From: Vibrio tubiashii
Lineage (GTDB): Bacteria > Pseudomonadota > Gammaproteobacteria > Enterobacterales > Vibrionaceae
Length of the DNA stretch: 64,000 nt
Direction of reading: 5' to 3'
Assembly: GCA_000775715.1 (NCBI GenBank)
Contig: JRWQ01000016.1
Location: forward strand, 1 to 64,000
Shown: one piece after another, positions 44,185 through 52,358 of the stretch
How the letters are laid out: the number at the start of each line of letters is the position of its first letter
Position numbering within the stretch: position 1 is the first letter of the stretch
The notes under the pieces: model-generated
The model's input: only the letters and a program-made list of their open reading frames with translations
Databases searched by the model: none
What the model was told of the DNA's origin: nothing
Position numbers and translations under genes: made by a program

Positions 44185-45858
44185 ATGAAAACAAAATTGC
44201 TATCAACCATTATTACTTCAACTCTTGCTTTCTCTGCTCATTCGGTTGTTGCAGCCAATGTCGACGATATGTCACAACTGACGATTATTCCAAACCACAA
44301 TCCGTCATTGATTCGCAACTTTAATCCTTATGCAGTTTCTCGCCTCCATACTGCAAGGGATTTTGTATTTGAGCCGTTGGTCATTTTTAATGAGTTGAAA
44401 GGTAATGTGCCTGAGTTCCGTTTGGCGACGGGCTATCAGCTAAGCGATGACCTACTCAGTATCACGTTTGACTTGCGTGAAGGCGTGAAATGGTCGGACG
44501 GTGAAGCGTTTAATGCCGATGACGTTGTGTTCACCTTTGATTTAGTGCGTAACAATCCAAATATTGATGACCGTGGTATCAACAGTAAAATTAAGTCGGT
44601 TGAAAAGCTCAGCCCATACCAAGTGCGCTTTTACCTAAATAGTGTTAACACCAACATTGGTTACGAAATTGCTCAAGTGCCTGTTGTACCAGAGCATCAG
44701 TGGCGATCGGTTGAAGATCCTGCGGCCTTTATGAACCCAGACCCAGTGGGTACAGGGCCGTTTACAGAGTTGCCGCAGTTTACCTCAACGCTATTCCTTC
44801 AGTGTCGTAACCCTAACTACTGGGATAACGACAATCTAGACGTAGACTGTCTGCGTGTGCCACAAATGAACCACAACGACCAAGTGTTGGGTGAGCTAAT
44901 GAACTCGCGTATCGATTGGGCCGGCTCGTTCATTCCTGATATCGACCAAACCTTCATGAAAGCATCAAGTAATCATGGTTACTGGTATCCACCTGCGGGT
45001 ACTCAGGCGTTTATGTTCAACTTTGCGTCTAAAGATAAAGTTAAACATCAAGTGTTAACGGACATTGATTTCCGCCGTGCTTTCTCTATGGCGATTGATC
45101 GTCAGACTCTGATTGATATTGCCAACTACGGTAATGCGGTACTCAATGACTTCGCGTCGGGCTTAGGCTACGCATTTGAGACTTGGTCTGACGAAGCGGT
45201 ACATACTAAGTACAAGCCATTTATGACTTACTCTCCAGAGAAAGCAAAAGCGCTATTGGCTAAAGCGGGTTACAAAGATCTCGACAATGATGGTTTTGTT
45301 GAGTCTCCATCAGGTGAGAAATTTGAGTTAGCAGTTCAGTCACCACAGGGGTGGACTGACTTTAACAACACGGTAATGCTCGCTGTTGAGCAATTACATG
45401 AAGTCGGCATTAACGTTAAAGCACGCACCCCAGATTTCTCTATATACAACAAGAGTATGTTAGGTGCGGATTACGATATTGCTTACACCAACTACTTCCA
45501 TGGCGCAACACCACATAAATACTGGGATAGCGGTTATCATTCGCGTCTACAAGCTTCTGAAGGCATGCCACGTTTTGCGATGCACCACTGGAAGAGTGAC
45601 AAGCTAGATACGCTTTTGGATAGCTTCTACAAAACGGCGGATAGTAAAGAGCAACAGTCTATTGCTCATGATATTCAAAAAATCATTGCAGAGAACCAAG
45701 TCACTGTACCTGTGCTATCGGGTCCTAACTTCTATCAGTATAACACTACGCGTTTCACTGGCTGGTGGAATGCGGATAACCCGAAAGGTCGTCCAATGAT
45801 TTGGGAAGGCACACCAGAGCGACTACTGCATGTGCTGGACCTGAAGCCAAATAGCTAA
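44185..45858 (+). CDS. Chitin-oligosaccharide-type ABC binding protein (CBP paralogue)
   Basis: A 557-residue periplasmic binding protein, family 5, with a Sec signal peptide (about 1-24, ending VVAA). It is strikingly similar along its length to the Vibrio chitin-oligosaccharide binding protein CBP (VC0620-like). Shared blocks include LHTARDFVFEPLVIFNE, REGVKWSDGEAFNADDVVFTFDLV, YWYPPAGTQAFMFNF, NDFASGLGYAFETWSDE and NTTRFTGWWNADNPKGRP. CBP binds (GlcNAc)n and also controls the chitin sensor ChiS. No permease or ATPase gene is adjacent, so this copy may share the main chitin transporter or act as a sensor. Ligand not proven. Confidence 0.85.
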   Translation: MKTKLLSTIITSTLAFSAHSVVAANVDDMSQLTIIPNHNPSLIRNFNPYAVSRLHTARDFVFEPLVIFNELKGNVPEFRLATGYQLSDDLLSITFDLREGVKWSDGEAFNADDVVFTFDLVRNNPNIDDRGINSKIKSVEKLSPYQVRFYLNSVNTNIGYEIAQVPVVPEHQWRSVEDPAAFMNPDPVGTGPFTELPQFTSTLFLQCRNPNYWDNDNLDVDCLRVPQMNHNDQVLGELMNSRIDWAGSFIPDIDQTFMKASSNHGYWYPPAGTQAFMFNFASKDKVKHQVLTDIDFRRAFSMAIDRQTLIDIANYGNAVLNDFASGLGYAFETWSDEAVHTKYKPFMTYSPEKAKALLAKAGYKDLDNDGFVESPSGEKFELAVQSPQGWTDFNNTVMLAVEQLHEVGINVKARTPDFSIYNKSMLGADYDIAYTNYFHGATPHKYWDSGYHSRLQASEGMPRFAMHHWKSDKLDTLLDSFYKTADSKEQQSIAHDIQKIIAENQVTVPVLSGPNFYQYNTTRFTGWWNADNPKGRPMIWEGTPERLLHVLDLKPNS

Positions 45859-45886
45859 ATCAGCAAGTAAAGCAGTAAAGTAATTC

Positions 45887-45915
45887 AAGCCCTGACGTTA
45901 AGTTGGGGCTTTGTT
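45887..45915 (+). terminator. Terminator after the CBP-like gene
   Basis: AAGCCCT (45887-45893) pairs with GGGGCTT (45905-45911), with one G-U pair, followed by a TTGTTTT run. Confidence 0.75.
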
Positions 45916-46041
45916 TTATGAGCAAAAACTTGCAATATCAACTCTTTAATTTAATTCCGCGAAAGTCGTGATCACTGACATATTAGTGTCATACGTGTCA
46001 TGATATTTTAATTCTGTGAATGATAGCGAGAGGGCACAATT

Positions 46042-46302
46042 ATGCTTATACGTTATATGGGGATGACCCCAAAAAGCCAGAGTTACTTATTCACCTTTGG
46101 TTTAGCGCTATGCTTATTGGCGATGGTGTTGACTGATATGTGGTTACCGATTGTAGCCGGAAGCTTTATTTTAACGGGATTAACCGTTGAAGCATGGATT
46201 CGCGTCGCGCACATTATCCCTATGCATGAAGAGATGCGGGCGATGAGGAAGCAGATAACTCAACTCCAATCGGAAGTTCGCACACTCGAATATGATGAAT
46301 AG
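46042..46302 (+). CDS. Small membrane protein with coiled-coil tail
   Basis: An 86-residue protein I do not recognise. Two hydrophobic segments (about 14-32 and 34-52) are followed by a charged tail (MHEEMRAMRKQITQLQSEVRTLEYDE) with heptad spacing, probably a cytoplasmic coiled coil. GAGAGGG stands 9 nt before the ATG, and it has its own terminator, so it is likely a real monocistronic gene. Upstream (45978-46010) are repeated TGACA/TGTCA elements that could be an operator. Confidence 0.75.
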   Translation: MLIRYMGMTPKSQSYLFTFGLALCLLAMVLTDMWLPIVAGSFILTGLTVEAWIRVAHIIPMHEEMRAMRKQITQLQSEVRTLEYDE

Positions 46303-46303
46303 T

Positions 46304-46328
46304 AAAAAGCAGCTTAGGCTGCTTTTTT
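46304..46328 (+). terminator. Terminator after the small membrane protein gene
   Basis: A perfect 10-bp stem AAAAAGCAGC / GCTGCTTTTT with a TTAG loop and trailing T residues. Confidence 0.9.
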
Positions 46329-46407
46329 AACGCAATTTTTGAAGTGAAGCGAAAACTAGCCCCAGCTGTATTGCTAAGCAGGTAGACCCTGTACACACTA
46401 CAGCGCT

Positions 46408-47733
46408 ATGCGGCAATTTTCATTTATTTTTCGTATTGTTGAAGCGGTAGAGCAGCACCTACCGAGCAAGCTTGATGTCAACGCCATTGCTTCAACGCTC
46501 AATGTCAGTAGATGGCATCTTCAACATGAGTTTAAACGTTATACAGGCATTCCATTCGGGCGCTATTACCGTTTGCGCCTGCTTACTTTGGCGATGAAGG
46601 CGCTTGCTCACTCAGAGCGTAATGTTCTCGATATTGCACTCGACTATGGTTTTGAATCTCAAGAAGCTTTGTATCGTTCTGTTAGGCAGAATTTTCTCAT
46701 CTCTCCAAAGCACTTTAAACGTAATCCCACTTTGGCAAAGTACTTTGGTGTGCCTCCTATTGATGAAAGTTATCTAACGTTTTTTCAGAGGATGCAAAGT
46801 ACCCCTCCTGAAGAAGTCACCTTTCCCGGTGATACCTTCTATGGCGTTGTAAGTGACTTTTCGTCGGTCTTTTTTGATGAGCAGGAAACTGGAAAACGAG
46901 TCGAACAGATGTGGCAGACGTTTATCGAAGCGACGGCTGATTGGCAGCATCAACAACGGAGCTACTATGCGTTGGAGTACCGCAACAACTGCTCAGCGAG
47001 ATCAGGTCAATTTCAAATGATGGCAGTGTGTAATGGCAACAGCCAAGAATCTTCGCACCCTATTGCACGTATTGAGCTCTCACAACGTAAAATGTGGTGT
47101 TTTCATTTGCCCCCAAACCCGCCTCTCAAAGCGTTGTTTGTCTATCTCAACCAGGTGTTTTGTATCCCGCATAAACTAACGCTGAGGCGCTTACCTTATA
47201 TTTGGCAGTTGGACAAAAATGGGGGCTTGATATTTTGGGTTGAACTGAGAAGCTTCGCAGATACCAAACAGCTTCCTTTGGCGGTTCGACAGCTTACTCG
47301 AGAGGAAGAATTCTCATGCTCGGGTCAACTTGAAAGTATTGATATTCCAGAGACCTGCGCGGAGAAAAGCCAGCGGTTGGCATTTATATTAAACCACTTT
47401 CGTTCGTCGCTGGAGGGGGTAAATGCCGGAACAGCAATGCTACTGATTGGTCGCCCTATATGCACTGACTATACGCCTAGCCATGATTACTTAGTCAGCC
47501 ACCTAACTTTAGCGCCTGATGGAGCGGATAACGTGGCGTCAGGTATGGTATTAAAATGTATCTTGCAAGGAAGCTTGAAGCAAATTGGGCAAGATTTAGA
47601 TAGTCTTTACCACTCTCATTTACTTGAGGAGGGCTATGTATTGCGCCAAGGGTTTGAATGGATTACCCATGCTGAGGAACTACCGGGACAAGAGTGGCGA
47701 CTTGAACTGCTTATCCCGGTTTCTAAGCGTTAA
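46408..47733 (+). CDS. AraC/Rob-like transcriptional regulator with extended effector region
   Basis: A 441-residue regulator. The N-terminal about 105 residues are a MarA/SoxS/Rob-type double helix-turn-helix (LDVNAIASTLNVSRWHLQHEFKRYTGIPFGRYYRLRL, then LDIALDYGFESQEALYRSVRQ). The remaining about 330 residues look like two GyrI-like effector modules: about 120-285 and about 290-441. The second ends WRLELLIPVSKR, like Rob's LRCELLIPIRR end. Rob has only one such module (289 residues in total), so this is a doubled form. No clear Shine-Dalgarno precedes the ATG. It converges on, and overlaps by 4 nt, the lipoprotein gene. Targets unknown. Confidence 0.78.
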   Translation: MRQFSFIFRIVEAVEQHLPSKLDVNAIASTLNVSRWHLQHEFKRYTGIPFGRYYRLRLLTLAMKALAHSERNVLDIALDYGFESQEALYRSVRQNFLISPKHFKRNPTLAKYFGVPPIDESYLTFFQRMQSTPPEEVTFPGDTFYGVVSDFSSVFFDEQETGKRVEQMWQTFIEATADWQHQQRSYYALEYRNNCSARSGQFQMMAVCNGNSQESSHPIARIELSQRKMWCFHLPPNPPLKALFVYLNQVFCIPHKLTLRRLPYIWQLDKNGGLIFWVELRSFADTKQLPLAVRQLTREEEFSCSGQLESIDIPETCAEKSQRLAFILNHFRSSLEGVNAGTAMLLIGRPICTDYTPSHDYLVSHLTLAPDGADNVASGMVLKCILQGSLKQIGQDLDSLYHSHLLEEGYVLRQGFEWITHAEELPGQEWRLELLIPVSKR

Positions 47734-48161
47734 CGATAATCGAATAGCTTGATGGTTTGTTCACTGTTTTCGGTTAGCTTAAAGCTAGTCGCAGAGAACT
47801 GAGGTGGACCGGTGAGAATCTTGTTCCCCGAGTAACCCAGAGGCTCTTTGGGCATCATACCGGCCATTGCCAACTGATTGTTGGCGTCAATGTCTTGAAA
47901 GGTAAACACGTCATATTCACCTGCAGGTATTTGCTCTAGTAGCACAGTTGATGCTTCGACAGCTGGACCAATATGTTCTGCGACCACTGTCTGATTTTTA
48001 TCTCGAATACCAATATAGATATTACCGTCTTCGTCGGTGACACCTGTTACTGTTACTCGTAAATCAAATTTTTTGCTTGGGTCAAAGGTGACTTGTTCGT
48101 CTTCGTCACATCCAAGTAAGGTTATGACGCAGGTCAGTACAACCAATAGTGTTTTGTTCAT
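47730..48161 (-). CDS. DUF2141-like lipoprotein
   Basis: A 143-residue putative lipoprotein: a lipobox LLGC ends at C18, followed by Asp at +2, which in E. coli would keep it in the inner membrane. The mature part is beta-rich, with LRVTVTGVTDEDGNIYIGIRDK, IPAGEYDVFTFQDIDANNQL and KEPLGYSGNK. These suggest a DUF2141 domain; its function is unknown. The ATG directly follows the stop of the upstream OpgC-like gene, so the two are one operon. Confidence 0.75.
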   Translation of the reverse strand: MNKTLLVVLTCVITLLGCDEDEQVTFDPSKKFDLRVTVTGVTDEDGNIYIGIRDKNQTVVAEHIGPAVEASTVLLEQIPAGEYDVFTFQDIDANNQLAMAGMMPKEPLGYSGNKILTGPPQFSATSFKLTENSEQTIKLFDYR

Positions 48162-49271
48162 TTAAGCACTCCTTGTGAGATTTAATGATTTCGTTTTCTG
48201 TTGTCGTTCCCTGACTAGAGGGGGGATGAAGAGCGATGCCGCGACGATAACCAAGCAGACATTCAAACTAGGTTGAACGCTAAAGTAGCCCAAGGCAGCA
48301 GGTGCCAAGGTAAAGATCACTACGTAGTGCCATGTAAAGACTTGCAGTGAATGTCGACCAATCATTGCAAGGGGTTTAAATGCTAAAGCGTTTGGTCTTC
48401 GGTTAATTAGCCAAGCAAATAAGTACACCAACAGCATTAAATTGAGTACTCTTAACCAACCAATCAGTGGTTTATCGGCTAACTCGTACAGTGTTCCGTA
48501 GTGAATGCCATGCTCAGCAAGTACGTTGCGATTGAGTAATAAGATGATGAGGGCGACTATCGCGACGAGGATGGTTACTGAACGGTATTTAAACCAGTCG
48601 ATGGGTCTATGTTTCGCGCAATAACCTAAACAAACACCAACCATAAACAGCATCTGCCATGCTAGCCAACTAAAGTAGCCTGTATTAAGTTCACTATCTG
48701 GAAAGTGTGGTGTCAGTATTGTGGAGAGATCGATAAATCGGCTTGATTGCCAAATCATTAAACTGATAGCCATAACCCAGATGATGCGTCCTTTGCGCAA
48801 TTGGCTCAGAACAAACGGCGCTAACAAGAGAAAACCGACATACATGGGAAGAATATCAAAGTAAGCAGGCTTGTGGATTAATGTGCTACTCGCAGCAACG
48901 GCAAGTAATTTGTTTTCCATTAACCCAGGGAATACGTTGGCGTAGAAAGTGTGTGTAGAGGGCACAAAATAGATGAATAGTGAGCCAATGGCGATCAATC
49001 CAATGATTGCCAGCATATGGTAACAATAAAGCTGTTTAGCGCGGCTAAATAGTTTTTGGCGCATCACCCCAGTGGAATAGCTTGAATAGATAAGCCCCAC
49101 CATAAGGCCTGAAATAAAGATAAACCCTTCAGCTGCACCTACCTGACCAAAAGGTTGGAGCGTGAAGTATTGTATGTCAGACCAGCCGACAGTAATCCAA
49201 ATAAAGTGGTTAATCGACATAATGAGCAGCAGAGTGCCGCGTATAGCATCAATGGAATGATTGCGTTGCAT
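48162..49271 (-). CDS. OpgC-domain integral membrane acyltransferase-like protein
   Basis: A 369-residue protein with about ten membrane segments. RNHSIDAIRGTLLLIMSINHFIWI at the N-terminus, GFIFISGLMVGLIYSSY, PMYVGFLLLAPFVLSQL and the C-terminal MIGRHSLQVFTWHYVVIF fit the OpgC domain, related to acyltransferase 3 proteins. OpgC succinylates osmoregulated periplasmic glucans in E. coli. The acceptor here is unknown, and no opgGH genes are nearby. It is followed immediately by the DUF2141-like lipoprotein gene. The ATG has GGGAGGAAACTTT before it. Confidence 0.82.
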   Translation of the reverse strand: MQRNHSIDAIRGTLLLIMSINHFIWITVGWSDIQYFTLQPFGQVGAAEGFIFISGLMVGLIYSSYSTGVMRQKLFSRAKQLYCYHMLAIIGLIAIGSLFIYFVPSTHTFYANVFPGLMENKLLAVAASSTLIHKPAYFDILPMYVGFLLLAPFVLSQLRKGRIIWVMAISLMIWQSSRFIDLSTILTPHFPDSELNTGYFSWLAWQMLFMVGVCLGYCAKHRPIDWFKYRSVTILVAIVALIILLLNRNVLAEHGIHYGTLYELADKPLIGWLRVLNLMLLVYLFAWLINRRPNALAFKPLAMIGRHSLQVFTWHYVVIFTLAPAALGYFSVQPSLNVCLVIVAASLFIPPLVRERQQKTKSLNLTRSA

Positions 49272-49371
49272 AAAGTTTCCTCCCTTAACTCTGCTTAGGT
49301 TAGAGGGAGGAAATAACTAAAAACTGATTAATTGTGTGGTATGAGGTTGAAGTGCGAGCGGACTAAGGTGT

Positions 49372-49626
49372 TTAGCTTAGCCCTTTCTTTATCAAATACA
49401 GATAAGGCAGTTGTTCAGTTTGTGAACCAATCAATTGATGATCCATAAAGCGACAGAAACTCGGAATATCGCGAGTGGTGGATGGATCATCGGCTTTGAC
49501 TAGCAGTACTTCGCCATCTTCCATTGTACGAATTGTCTTCCTGACCATCATTACTGGCTCTGGGCAGCGTAGTCCTTCTGCCTCTAGGGTTTTATCTGCC
49601 TGCTGTGGATTGAGTGTCATGGTCAT
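49372..49626 (-). CDS. tusA: Sulfur carrier protein TusA
   Basis: TusA accepts persulfide sulfur from IscS and passes it to the TusBCD relay for 2-thiouridine in tRNA. The 84 residues contain the signature [17 protein letters not shown] with the carrier cysteine C21, then [16 protein letters not shown]. The C-terminus ends YLYLIKKG, as in E. coli TusA. Two ATGs (codons 1 and 3) are both possible starts. Standing alone between the OpgC-like gene and a small membrane protein gene. Confidence 0.95.
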   Translation of the reverse strand: MTMTLNPQQADKTLEAEGLRCPEPVMMVRKTIRTMEDGEVLLVKADDPSTTRDIPSFCRFMDHQLIGSQTEQLPYLYLIKKGLS

Positions 49627-49751
49627 ATCTTCGGTAACTGATTTGGCCTAGATGATACTAGTGAAAAAAAAATCTTCAATAACCCTTGGCAAAGTGATCA
49701 TTTTGTTTTAACTTAGTTAACAAGTTGGTAACAATTAAAAGGGGAGCAAAT

Positions 49752-49946
49752 ATGTTGACAGCGTTAGATCGTTTAACTATTTACTCAGTGCTGTGTTTTA
49801 TCTCATTTTGTGCCCTTGTTTTACGTTCACCAACCGGCTCTTCGTCTTTTATGCCTTTGCTCGGCATGGGGGCGACAGTCGTAGGGATTTGGCTTGAGAT
49901 GCATCGCTGGCCGAGTGCATCTGAAGAAAAAGAAAACGAGCTGTAG
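49752..49946 (+). CDS. Small hydrophobic membrane protein
   Basis: A 64-residue protein I do not recognise: two hydrophobic segments (about 6-24 and 32-48) and an acidic C-terminus (ASEEKENEL). The ATG at 49752 follows AAGGGGAGCAAAT, a strong ribosome binding site, which supports it over an upstream in-frame start at 49725. Divergent from tusA. Confidence 0.68.
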   Translation: MLTALDRLTIYSVLCFISFCALVLRSPTGSSSFMPLLGMGATVVGIWLEMHRWPSASEEKENEL

Positions 49947-50022
49947 CGCTTCCAACTACATTTCGTTTTTTACCACTACGCTCAACTACATTCCGACACT
50001 ATCCCCAGTTTTCTTGGGCTTC

Positions 50023-50047
50023 CCCGCTGAAAAGCGGGATTTTTTTT
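50023..50047 (+). terminator. Terminator before the LysR gene
   Basis: CCCGCT-GAAA-AGCGGG with an eight-T run, about 75 bp after the small membrane protein gene and 43 bp before the LysR gene. Confidence 0.88.
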
Positions 50048-50089
50048 GCCTGAAAAAGGTACAATTATCTCATCTCCTGCAAAATAAAT

Positions 50090-51040
50090 GTGGTTAATGT
50101 GGAACTTGAAGATATCTACCGCCGAGATCTCAACCTATTGGTTGCGCTGCGAGTGCTCATTGAGGAGTGCAGCGTCAGCAAAGCGGCAAGCCGCCTTAAT
50201 CTTAGTCAGTCAGCAATGAGCCGTGTGTTAGGCCGTTTGCGTAATATGTTGGGTGATCCGCTATTTACTCGCCAAGGTCAGCACCTTGTTCCGACAGAGA
50301 AAGCTCTGGAGATCGATCGTAGTCTAGGCGAGCCACTAGAATCTTTACGCCAGTTACTCTCGCCAATCGAGTTTGAACCCCATAGCTGCGATCAGACGTT
50401 TAATATCGCGACCACCGACTACGCGATGCAAACCATCTTACCTTTTGCTCTGCCGCGTATTTATCAAGAAGCGCCTAACGTTTCGTTTAACTTTCTACCA
50501 CTTCAACACGACAGACTGGCAGACCAGTTGACCTATGAGGGGGCCGACCTTGCGATATGCCGCCCGATTGGGCCTGTCGAGCCATTGCGCAGTGAAATAT
50601 TGGGTCGTGTTGGTGTATTGTGTTTACTGTCAAAACAGCACCCTCTAGCAGCTCAAGAGCTGCACTTAGAAGACTACCTTAACTATCCACATGCGATGAT
50701 CGCCATCAGTGATGGGGTCAAGGCGTTGATAGAAGGGGCGCTTATTGATCTACCTAAGCGCAAAATGGTACTACGCGCTTACCACTTAGAAGCCGCGCTT
50801 GCGATAGTCGATACTATGCCGTTGATTATTACCGTTCCGGCTGATTTGGCTTACTTAGTCGCAGAGCGCTACGACCTAGTGATCAAGCCTCTACCGTTTC
50901 AGTTTACACCGTTCGATTATTCTATGATTTGGCATCCACGTTGTGAGCATTCACCAGCCCAAGAGTGGCTACGTGGGATCGTAAAGGAAGAGTGTGGTCG
51001 CCTAATTGCCAAACGTATTGAGGATATAGGGCTAGATTGA
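50090..51040 (+). CDS. LysR-family transcriptional regulator
   Basis: A 316-residue LysR-type regulator: winged helix about 14-73 (LNLLVALRVLIEECSVSKAASRLNLSQSAMSRVLGRLRNMLGDPLF), then the effector-binding domain. It belongs to the NodD/LeuO-like branch by its RRDLNLLVAL N-terminus. Both possible starts near 50090 are GTG (codons 1 and 4) with no clear Shine-Dalgarno. It converges on acuI, so a role in its control is possible but unsupported by a shared promoter. Target unknown. Confidence 0.82.
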   Translation: MVNVELEDIYRRDLNLLVALRVLIEECSVSKAASRLNLSQSAMSRVLGRLRNMLGDPLFTRQGQHLVPTEKALEIDRSLGEPLESLRQLLSPIEFEPHSCDQTFNIATTDYAMQTILPFALPRIYQEAPNVSFNFLPLQHDRLADQLTYEGADLAICRPIGPVEPLRSEILGRVGVLCLLSKQHPLAAQELHLEDYLNYPHAMIAISDGVKALIEGALIDLPKRKMVLRAYHLEAALAIVDTMPLIITVPADLAYLVAERYDLVIKPLPFQFTPFDYSMIWHPRCEHSPAQEWLRGIVKEECGRLIAKRIEDIGLD

Positions 51041-51062
51041 CTTATTAAGCGGCTGCGTTTTT

Positions 51063-51174
51063 AAATAACCTGAATCAACATTGCTTCCCAAGCCGCTTGA
51101 GAGTCGCGACTCTTGCTGACGAGTGCAGGGCTATTTCTGCGCATACTTGTCCGCAATGTCAATACAGGTTATTT
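51063..51174. repeat. 112-bp inverted-repeat element
   Basis: The gap between the convergent LysR and acuI genes is bounded by near-matching inverted arms: 51064-51083 and 51154-51173 agree at 16 of 20 positions (AATAACCTG then AT and ACATTG). Near its centre is a perfect 12-bp palindrome, GAGTCGCGACTC (51101-51112). There is no T run of a simple terminator and no reading frame of note. It may be a MITE/ERIC-like intergenic repeat or a structured RNA. Confidence 0.6.
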
Positions 51175-51189
51175 CTGTTTGAGGTTAAC

Positions 51190-52170
51190 TTATAGCTTAA
51201 TTACCACGCGGCCCGTTACTTGGCCATTGGTAATGTCTTCAGCGTATTTGGGTGCTTCTGCTAGTTCTACTTCAGTACATGCTTGCTCGAAGTAGCTCTC
51301 TGGTAGTAGCTCAACTAGCTTCTCCCATGCCGCGATGCGTTTGTCTGTTGGGCACATTACTGAATCGACACCTTGCAGACGAACATTTCGCAAAATGAAT
51401 GGCATTACCGTTGTTGGTAGGTCAAAACCACCCGCTAGGCCACATGCCGCTACCGCGCTGTTGTAATCCATCTGCGCCAAAACTTTCGCTAGTACTTTGC
51501 TGCCGACAGTGTCTACCGCGCCTGCCCACACTTGTTTTTCAAGTGGACGTGCTGGCTCTTCAAACTCGGTACGGTCGATGATGCGGCTTGCTCCTAGCTT
51601 TTCTAGTAGTGGGCCATTTTGCTCAACACGGCCTGTTAATGCGGCAACCTTGTAGCCAAGCTCAGCAAGTAGAGTGACCGCTACAGAGCCCACACCGCCA
51701 CTTGCGCCAGTTACTAGAACTTCACCATCTTCAGGCTTAACACCTGCATCGAGTAGAGCTTGGACACACAGCATGCCCGTAAAACCTGCGGTGCCGACCA
51801 TCATCGCTTTTTTGCTGTCTAGGCCTTTTGGTAGTGGTACTAGCCAATCTGCTTTTAGGCGTGCACGTTGCGCCATACCGCCCCAGTGGTTTTCACCCAC
51901 GCCCCAGCCGGTTAGAACTACTTTATCACCAGCTTGGTAACGGCCATCTTCAGAGTTAACCACAGTGCCTGCTAAATCGATACCCGGAACCATTGGGAAG
52001 TTGCGGATGATTTTGCCTTTTCCCGTAATGGCCAAACCGTCTTTGTAGTTTAGTGATGAGTAGTCCACATCGATCAGCACTTCGCCTTCTGGTAGTTGTG
52101 TCTCATCGATCTGTTCGATGGTAGCGATAGTGCGTTTTTCTTCTTGGTTTAGGATCAGTGCGTTGAACAT
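51190..52170 (-). CDS. acuI: Acrylyl-CoA reductase AcuI (YhdH-type quinone oxidoreductase)
   Basis: A 326-residue medium-chain reductase that reduces acrylyl-CoA to propionyl-CoA with NADPH, which protects against toxic acrylate (for example from DMSP breakdown in marine bacteria). Motifs: DYSSLNYKDGLAITGKG, GIDLAGTVVNSEDGRY, the Rossmann loop TGASGGVGSVAVTLLAELGY, and ACGLAGGFDLPTTVMPFILRNVRLQGVDSV, typical of YhdH/AcuI. No zinc-binding cysteines are seen. Monocistronic. Confidence 0.9.
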   Translation of the reverse strand: MFNALILNQEEKRTIATIEQIDETQLPEGEVLIDVDYSSLNYKDGLAITGKGKIIRNFPMVPGIDLAGTVVNSEDGRYQAGDKVVLTGWGVGENHWGGMAQRARLKADWLVPLPKGLDSKKAMMVGTAGFTGMLCVQALLDAGVKPEDGEVLVTGASGGVGSVAVTLLAELGYKVAALTGRVEQNGPLLEKLGASRIIDRTEFEEPARPLEKQVWAGAVDTVGSKVLAKVLAQMDYNSAVAACGLAGGFDLPTTVMPFILRNVRLQGVDSVMCPTDKRIAAWEKLVELLPESYFEQACTEVELAEAPKYAEDITNGQVTGRVVIKL

Positions 52171-52318
52171 AATGGTCTCCAGGACTCAGTAGCAAACATT
52201 TTTAACTGAACAGAGTGTAGATCTAAAACGGATATGACAAAAATGAAACTTTAGCATTATATTTATGCGCATCACGCATTTTGACCAAAGTATAAGCGGA
52301 AAGCAAAATTGTTAGGAA

Positions 52319-52347
52319 AAGCCCCTAAGTGAACTACTTAAGGGCTT
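52319..52347 (-). terminator. Terminator of the ilv operon
   Basis: AAGCCCCTAAGT / ACTTAAGGGCTT forms a 12-bp stem with one mismatch and a 5-nt loop. On the minus strand TTTT follows. It lies just after the ilvA stop. Confidence 0.82.
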
Positions 52348-52358
52348 GATGACTAGGC

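Noticed and set aside
43886..51189. Genomic island with mobile genes
   Set aside because: The region looks accessory in content, but I found no integrase, transposase, tRNA end or att repeat, and base use does not differ visibly.
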